Assembly (NCBI GenBank): GCA_964545205.1
Contig: CAZJFH010000094.1
Span: 1-16,300 of the forward strand
Direction of reading: 5' to 3'
From: CAZJFH01 sp964545205
GTDB taxonomy: Bacteria > Pseudomonadota > Alphaproteobacteria > Rhodospirillales > Magnetospirillaceae
Length of the DNA: 16,300 bases
Within the stretch, counting starts at the first letter, position 1, and each line of letters begins with the position of its first letter. A program made the position numbers and the translations under genes. Shown one piece after another: positions 11,844-16,300 of the stretch. The notes beneath the pieces are model-generated. The model was not told where the DNA came from and made no database searches. It was given only the letters and a program-made list of their open reading frames with translations.

Positions 11844-14518
11844 CGCGCGCCGAATTCCATCATGCGCTCTCTGATCCTGTCCGGTATCTGATATCCGGCC
11901 AGGGCATCATCCAGTATGGAGTCAAGTTTTCCGGTGACATTTAAGTTGAATTCGATCGGATAGCCTCCGTACAGGTCGGGGTTCGACCCGAGAATACGCA
12001 GTGTCGCCACCAGATCACCACCCGCTCGTCCATTCAAGGTCATACTTAGTTCATTATAGCGAAAGTCATTGAGTGCCTTAAGCACCAATTCCATCGACTG
12101 GCTGGCTGCCAAAAGGCCGGTCGGCGGCTCGCTCGGACGATAGCGCAGCACCCCTGGCACCGTGGATACCAAATGCGCGTCGTCGATGGCGACGACATCG
12201 CCCGATATCACGACGGGAATGGTGCCGGTAAGGGTTCCGGTGGCCGAGAGCCCGTCGAGCTTCGTCATCTCGACCAGGCGCGACAGGTCGACCTCGGCGA
12301 CGGTCAGCACCATGCGGCGGCTCTTGGCGCCGGGATCGAACACCGTCGGCCCGAGGCTGACCCGGCCGCCCGCCAGCCGCCCGCGCGCCGCGTCGATGCG
12401 CAGCCGGCCGCGGTCCAGCGAAAAGGTCATGCGGTTGTCGATCAGCGGCAGGCCGGCATCGATCAGGCCGACGGCCAGAATCTGGTCCGGCGGCGACGAC
12501 AGCGGCGACAGACCGTCGAGTCGCAGGGCGGTGTTGAGCCGCTGCACCTCGACCCCGCCCAACGAGCCGCTGAAATCCTCGACGACCAGTTTCAGGTCGG
12601 GGCGCAGCCTGTCCTGCGTCCAGCGGAACCGGCCATTCGCCGACAGCGTGCCGGCCGCGGCCTCGATCTCGCGGGCCAGCAGCGGGAACAGGACCGACGG
12701 CTGCAGGCCGCCGGCGGCGAATCGGACCGGCTCCAGAACGACCGCAGCCTCGCCGGCGCCCGAGGCCGGGTCGTGGCTGCCCTCGACGGCGATGACCACC
12801 GACTCCGCGGCGTCCTGAAGGCGCAGGGTGAAGCGCAGCAGTTCGCCGTCCGCGGCGAGCCGGCCCTCGGCCGACAGCGGCATGCCCTCGCGGCCGCCGA
12901 CGCGGCGACGCAGCGCGTCGATCCGCAGGCTGCCGAGCGGGCCGTCGCCATGCGCCAGGCGCGCGTCGACCCCGCGGGCGTTGAGCCCCAGGGCCGTCGA
13001 ATTCAGCTCGGCGCCGAGCACCGAGACGGTCGGCAGGAACGGCCCGTCGGGAAAGGTCAGCGTTCCGCCCACCGTCAGCGCGGGCAGCACCGCCGACAGC
13101 GCCTCGTCGGCGACGGTCAGGTCGGCGGCGCCGGCGGCGGTGATCGCCGGATGCAGGGTCGGCCCGCCGGCGCCGAGGTCGAGTTCCAGCGCCGGGCCCG
13201 GCGTGACGACGAACTCCGACGGGGCGCGGGTGGCGATGGTGCCGCCGCCCAGGCGCAGGCCGGCCACCCACAGCCGGCCGGGCTCGTCGAGGGACAGCGC
13301 CAGGCGCGGACCGTCGAAGCGCAGCCGCCCGGCCAGCGAGGCGGCCGCCTCGGCGATTGTCGCCGCCTCGTCGCCGATGTCGCGCCCGACCACGTGCAGC
13401 CGCGCCTGCGCCTCGCCCGCCGGCAACGGCGCCCGCAGATCGGTGATCCGGAGCACGCCCTGGAGTTCGGCGCCGGCCAGGGGCAGGCGGGTGACGTCGA
13501 GCGTCGCCCGGTCGAGATCGAGGCGGATCGGTTCGCCGGCGCCGTCGAGAACGGCGGAACCGACCGCCTCGATCGCCGCGCGATGCTCGTCGCCGACGAC
13601 CAGCGCCGCCGCGACGCCCCCGCTCAGCCGCCAGCCGCCATCCCGGGCGACCGCGTCGATCCGCAGCGCCTGCTCGCCGACCCCCGAGATGCTGAGCTCC
13701 AGCGGGCCGTCGAGGGCCGGCAGCAGCGCCGGCGGCAGCGCCCCGGCCCATTGCGGCGGCAATCGCTCGAGATCGGCGCGCAGCGGTTCGGCGGCGGTGA
13801 CGGCCAGGCGGCCTTCGGCGTAGTCGAAGGCGAGGTCGGCCCGCACCGGGCCATCGACGGACACGGTGCCGGCGACGCCACCGGTTCGGGGGGCGGCGGC
13901 GACCACCAGGCGGGCGCCGCGGGCCGGCAGGGGACCGTCGGCGAGCAGGCCGTCGAGTTCGGCCGTCGCCGCCACCACGCCGTCGACGACGTCGAGCCGC
14001 AGCGGCACGGCGCGGTCGCCGCCGGGCAGCGCCAGCACCAGAATCGCGTCCTCGACGGAGAGGCGGGGCAGGGGCGTGCCGCCGCCCTCCGCCGCGCCGC
14101 CGCCGATCAGCGCCCCGGCCGCGGCGGCATCGAGCCTGACCATGGCGCCCGAGACCGCCAGCGCCTCGATGCGCCCCTCGAGCAGCTCGGGCAGGCGCCA
14201 GCGCGCGCGCAGCCGCTCGATCCGGGCGTCCTCGCCGACCACCACCGGCGCCAGTTCGAGGCCGTGCCAGTCGAGATCGGCGACGGTGACCGCGACCGGC
14301 CGGCCGAGGAGGCCGGACAGCCTGTGCTCGATCAGCCGTTCCAGCGCCCGCGGCGCCAGCGGCACCGTCAGCGCGACCGCGGCCGCGACCGCGGCCAGGA
14401 CCACCGCCGTTTTCAGCAGGCGGCGCGCGGGGCCGGTCACGGCCGCATCCCCGTTCGACGCGGCCGACTCCCCGAAAGATGTACCGGGCGGCGCATGCGG
14501 AGAGTCGCGGACACCCAT
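11840..14518 (-). CDS. ydbH: YdbH family AsmA-like intermembrane lipid-transport protein
   Basis: An 892-residue protein if the ATG at 14518 is used; a TTG at 14578 or a GTG at 14440 are alternatives. One transmembrane anchor is at about residues 35-56 (LLKTAVVLAAVAAAVALTV). The rest is a long chain of beta-rich repeats, as in the AsmA-like/TamB-type bridge proteins that carry phospholipid across the periplasm. The diagnostic C-terminus is present: LKALNDFRYNELSMTLNGRAGGDL, then LRILGSNPDLYGGYPIEFNLNVTG, as in the YdbH family. It is the first gene of the minus-strand operon and is followed by ynbE through ATGA. Its predicted anchor and the downstream lipoprotein give an inner-to-outer-membrane arrangement. 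The last 130 codons are less GC-rich than the rest. Confidence 0.88.
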   Translation of the reverse strand: MGVRDSPHAPPGTSFGESAASNGDAAVTGPARRLLKTAVVLAAVAAAVALTVPLAPRALERLIEHRLSGLLGRPVAVTVADLDWHGLELAPVVVGEDARIERLRARWRLPELLEGRIEALAVSGAMVRLDAAAAGALIGGGAAEGGGTPLPRLSVEDAILVLALPGGDRAVPLRLDVVDGVVAATAELDGLLADGPLPARGARLVVAAAPRTGGVAGTVSVDGPVRADLAFDYAEGRLAVTAAEPLRADLERLPPQWAGALPPALLPALDGPLELSISGVGEQALRIDAVARDGGWRLSGGVAAALVVGDEHRAAIEAVGSAVLDGAGEPIRLDLDRATLDVTRLPLAGAELQGVLRITDLRAPLPAGEAQARLHVVGRDIGDEAATIAEAAASLAGRLRFDGPRLALSLDEPGRLWVAGLRLGGGTIATRAPSEFVVTPGPALELDLGAGGPTLHPAITAAGAADLTVADEALSAVLPALTVGGTLTFPDGPFLPTVSVLGAELNSTALGLNARGVDARLAHGDGPLGSLRIDALRRRVGGREGMPLSAEGRLAADGELLRFTLRLQDAAESVVIAVEGSHDPASGAGEAAVVLEPVRFAAGGLQPSVLFPLLAREIEAAAGTLSANGRFRWTQDRLRPDLKLVVEDFSGSLGGVEVQRLNTALRLDGLSPLSSPPDQILAVGLIDAGLPLIDNRMTFSLDRGRLRIDAARGRLAGGRVSLGPTVFDPGAKSRRMVLTVAEVDLSRLVEMTKLDGLSATGTLTGTIPVVISGDVVAIDDAHLVSTVPGVLRYRPSEPPTGLLAASQSMELVLKALNDFRYNELSMTLNGRAGGDLVATLRILGSNPDLYGGYPIEFNLNVTGKLDSILDDALAGYQIPDRIRERMMEFGAR

Positions 14519-14580
14519 CTGCAACTTGGCGCCGGCGCCCGGTGTTGAGTATGTTCGTGGGCATGCGAGGAGTTGCAAGC

Positions 14581-15132
14581 ATGCCGGCTGCCGTCGATTC
14601 GACCCTGGACGTCGTGTTCTGGTTCCTGGACCGGTCGATGGCCGACCGCGAATACCTTCAGCCGCAGAAGCTGCACCGGCTTCTGTATCTGGCCCAGGCC
14701 TATTACGCGGTGGCGAATTACGGCCGCAAGCTGGCGCCCGCCATCTTCGTCGCCGACGAGATGGGGCCGATCGAGCCGACGACCTACCGGTTGTTCGAGA
14801 ACGGGCCGCCGGTGATCGAACCGCGGCGCCTGCCGGAGAACGTCGAGCACTTCCTCGACAGCATCTGGCGCCGCTTCGGCGCCCACTCGGCCGATCACCT
14901 GACGCGGCTGATAAAGTCGCACGCGCCCTACGCCATGGCGCTGCGCAACGGGCCGCGGGCCGAGATTCCGCTGCAGGCGATGCGCGAGTTCTATGGCGGC
15001 GGCGCCCGGCCGTCGGCGGCGGCGCCCAGCGTGCAGCAGGTCATGCGCCCGCGCGTGATGCGGTCCCACACCGGCCAGCCGGTGTCGGTGACGAAGTGGA
15101 TGCCGCCGGTGCGCCCGGCGGCCAAGAAGTAG
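14581..15132 (+). CDS. Panacea-domain (DUF4065, SocA-like) protein
   Basis: A 183-residue protein. The Panacea signature is seen at about 25-75: LQPQKLHRLLYLAQAYYAV, then ADEMGPIEPTTYRLFENG. This is the QKLLYxxxxY and GPxxxxxY pattern of SocA, the Caulobacter proteolytic-adaptor antitoxin, and of many antitoxins with different toxins. The last 45 residues are Pro/Arg-rich and probably disordered. The ATG at 14581 is preferred over in-frame ATGs at 14551 and 14563 because GAGGAG (14567-14572) sits 8 bases upstream. No toxin-like small gene is adjacent: the neighbours are divergent ydbH and a convergent ChaN gene. Antitoxin function is therefore not supported by context, and an adaptor or stand-alone role is possible. 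Confidence 0.8.
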   Translation: MPAAVDSTLDVVFWFLDRSMADREYLQPQKLHRLLYLAQAYYAVANYGRKLAPAIFVADEMGPIEPTTYRLFENGPPVIEPRRLPENVEHFLDSIWRRFGAHSADHLTRLIKSHAPYAMALRNGPRAEIPLQAMREFYGGGARPSAAAPSVQQVMRPRVMRSHTGQPVSVTKWMPPVRPAAKK

Positions 15133-15140
15133 CCGCCGCG

Positions 15141-16163
15141 CTATTTTTCGCTTTTCCGTTTCTTCATGTGCTCGGCGAAGGCCGCGCACGGATCCTCGCC
15201 GCCCATGCGGGCGGTGAACCACACGGCGTCGAAGGGCATCGCCGACTCGCCGTAAAGCTCGGCATAGGCCGCCGGGTCGGTGGTCTCGGGATGGGCCTCG
15301 ATGAAGGCGACCGAGAACGACCGCGCGCCCGGCGCCGCCCACGACAGCGCCTGCGGGACGCCGCGATCGTTGCGGACGTGGCCCGAACCGGCGATCAGCA
15401 CCGCCCCGTCGGTGTCCGGCGCCATCGCCGCCTTGGCGATCGCGCGGGCCATGCTGCCGTCCTTGGCGCGCTGGGCCATCAGCATCGGCGAGACCGCCGC
15501 CTCCGGCAGCATGTCGCAGTGGCTGGAGCGGATCTCGTCGGCCAGCGCCCTGTGCAGGGGGGCCGGCAGCGGCCGGTCGAGGCCGAGCTCGCCGACCCGG
15601 TCCGGATCGATCGGCTTGCGCCGGGCCATCGCCTTGGCTTCGGTTTCGGGGATGTTCGCCGCCAGCACCGGCAGCCCGGCATCGAGCGCCGCCTGGGCGA
15701 TCGGGCTGTAATGGCGCCAGGCCGGCCAGCCGGTGGCTTCCCAGTTCGTCGCCTTGCCGAGGCCGCGGGCGTCGGCGGGGGCGCGTTTCAGGTAATCGGC
15801 GATCGCCGCGCTCTTGTCGGTGCCGAACATCTCGAAGGCGACGGCCGGCCGGCGGCCGGTCTCGATCAGCCGGCGCACCAGCCAGGCCTGCAGCGCGTGG
15901 TGGTCGGGATTGTCGTGGCGCTCGCCGAGCAGCACGAAATCGGCCGTCTTCATCGCGGCGACGAGCTCGTCCGGACTGACGGTCCGGCCTTCCTTGGGCA
16001 GCCACACCTGGCCGGCGAGCGGATGATCGCGGTCGAGCGGCGCCGCCCAGGGCGGCGACGGCGGCAGCGCCGGATCGTGCGGCGCGGGGGAGGGGATCGC
16101 GGCGGCCGCGAGACCGGCGGCGACGGCGAGCGGGATCAGGGAGGAGATGAACGGATGGATCAT
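15141..16163 (-). CDS. ChaN family putative haem-binding protein
   Basis: A 340-residue exported protein. Residues 1-22 are a signal peptide or membrane anchor, followed by a Pro-rich spacer up to about residue 45. The ChaN/Tiki-type fold shows FVLLGERHDNPDHHALQ (76-92), VAFEMF (108-113), the central helices with DEIRSSHCDMLPE (209-221), and LIAGSGHVRNDRGVP (256-270). Campylobacter ChaN binds haem and is a lipoprotein linked to iron uptake. Here no lipobox cysteine follows the hydrophobic segment, so it is probably soluble periplasmic or N-terminally anchored. Start ATG at 16163 with GAAGG upstream. It converges on the Panacea gene with an 8-base gap. No TonB-dependent receptor is nearby to support haem uptake. 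Confidence 0.82.
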   Translation of the reverse strand: MIHPFISSLIPLAVAAGLAAAAIPSPAPHDPALPPSPPWAAPLDRDHPLAGQVWLPKEGRTVSPDELVAAMKTADFVLLGERHDNPDHHALQAWLVRRLIETGRRPAVAFEMFGTDKSAAIADYLKRAPADARGLGKATNWEATGWPAWRHYSPIAQAALDAGLPVLAANIPETEAKAMARRKPIDPDRVGELGLDRPLPAPLHRALADEIRSSHCDMLPEAAVSPMLMAQRAKDGSMARAIAKAAMAPDTDGAVLIAGSGHVRNDRGVPQALSWAAPGARSFSVAFIEAHPETTDPAAYAELYGESAMPFDAVWFTARMGGEDPCAAFAEHMKKRKSEK

Positions 16164-16183
16164 GCCTTCAACGTATCACCGGC

Positions 16184-16212
16184 GCCGCGCCTCCACCACC
16201 TGGAGGCGCGGC
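16184..16212 (-). terminator. Strong 12-bp hairpin between the permease end and chaN-like gene
   Basis: GCCGCGCCTCCA (16184-16195) and TGGAGGCGCGGC (16201-16212) are perfectly complementary with a 5-base loop. It lies 31 bases beyond the stop of the incoming minus-strand gene and 20 bases before the ChaN-like ATG. It could be a U-less terminator for the former or a leader structure for the latter. Confidence 0.55.
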
Positions 16213-16243
16213 AGGATGGACATGGCCCTTAAGTAGTGAGCCT

Positions 16244-16300
16244 CTAGTCGAAAATCAGGTTCGGCAGGCCGAGGCTGATGATCGGGACGTAGGTGATGAC
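16244..16300 (-). CDS. 3' end of a membrane transport protein, possibly TRAP large permease (partial)
   Basis: Only 18 codons plus a TAG stop are inside the window, reading VITYVPIISLGLPNLIFD. The pattern of a hydrophobic strand ending in TYVP-x-x-SL-x-LPNL resembles the C-terminus of DctM-type TRAP transporter large permeases. The evidence is short and the gene identity is tentative; the reading frame is open to the window edge. Confidence 0.4.
   Translation of the reverse strand, partial: VITYVPIISLGLPNLIFD

Noticed and set aside
12173..14548. 791-codon plus-strand open frame opposite ydbH
   Set aside because: The translation is Arg/Gln/Gly-rich low complexity without family motifs, whereas the minus-strand frame carries the YdbH C-terminal signature.
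14581..15132. Toxin-antitoxin locus
   Set aside because: Only a Panacea-type protein is present; no small toxin-like gene lies on either side.
1..16300. CRISPR arrays, insertion sequences, tRNA genes and phage genes
   Set aside because: I looked for regularly spaced repeats, transposase motifs, terminal repeats and cloverleaf-like patterns and saw none.

Overview
The window looks like chromosomal DNA from a high-GC alphaproteobacterium, most likely of the Rhodospirillales type. This is inferred from roughly 70% GC, strong G/C third-position bias and the gene families present; no rRNA or marker gene fixes the taxon. About 95% is coding. No tRNA, rRNA, CRISPR array, insertion sequence or phage gene was seen. 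No gene-free stretch exceeds 300 bases; the longest is 7927-8187 (261 bases).

Left part (1-4600). The 3' end of nadB (L-aspartate oxidase) converges on a small zinc-ribbon protein. Next comes a minus-strand signalling block read from right to left: a STAS anti-sigma-factor antagonist (RsbV-like), an RsbW-like HATPase kinase, a response-regulator/PP2C phosphatase fusion (RsbU-like) and, after a 159-bp gap, a cytosolic chemoreceptor-like protein with a C-terminal Cache-like domain. The first three form a partner-switching module in which a phosphorylated receiver would control dephosphorylation of the STAS protein. The window contains no sigma factor or other obvious target.

Middle (4491-8604). 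On the plus strand are a squalene/phytoene-synthase-family protein that lacks the Asp-rich catalytic motifs (NDUFAF6-like), a secreted alpha/beta hydrolase with an intact catalytic triad, and a membrane-anchored SPOR-domain protein preceded by a perfect CRP-type palindrome. A tandem-ACT protein (GcvR-like) lies on the minus strand. A small unrecognised plus-strand gene shares its stop codon region with the next operon.

Right part (8601-14518, minus strand). A tightly packed six-gene run is read as ydbH - ynbE - ydbL - xdhC N-terminal half - xdhC C-terminal half - MoCF/MocA-like fusion. Four of the five junctions are 4-base ATGA overlaps; the fifth is a 12-base gap. The run combines a predicted envelope-spanning lipid-transport system (YdbH-YnbE-YdbL) with maturation of a molybdenum hydroxylase (XdhC plus molybdopterin cytidylyltransferase). 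No molybdoenzyme structural genes are present.

End (14581-16300). A Panacea/SocA-like (DUF4065) protein diverges from ydbH and converges on a ChaN-family putative haem-binding protein. Beyond a strong 12-bp hairpin is the last 18 codons and stop of what may be a TRAP-transporter permease.

Nothing here is clearly a new defence or mobile system. The most interesting items are the receiver-controlled partner switch beside an untethered chemoreceptor, the unusual lipid-transport/Moco operon, and several well-formed palindromes in the short intergenic gaps.
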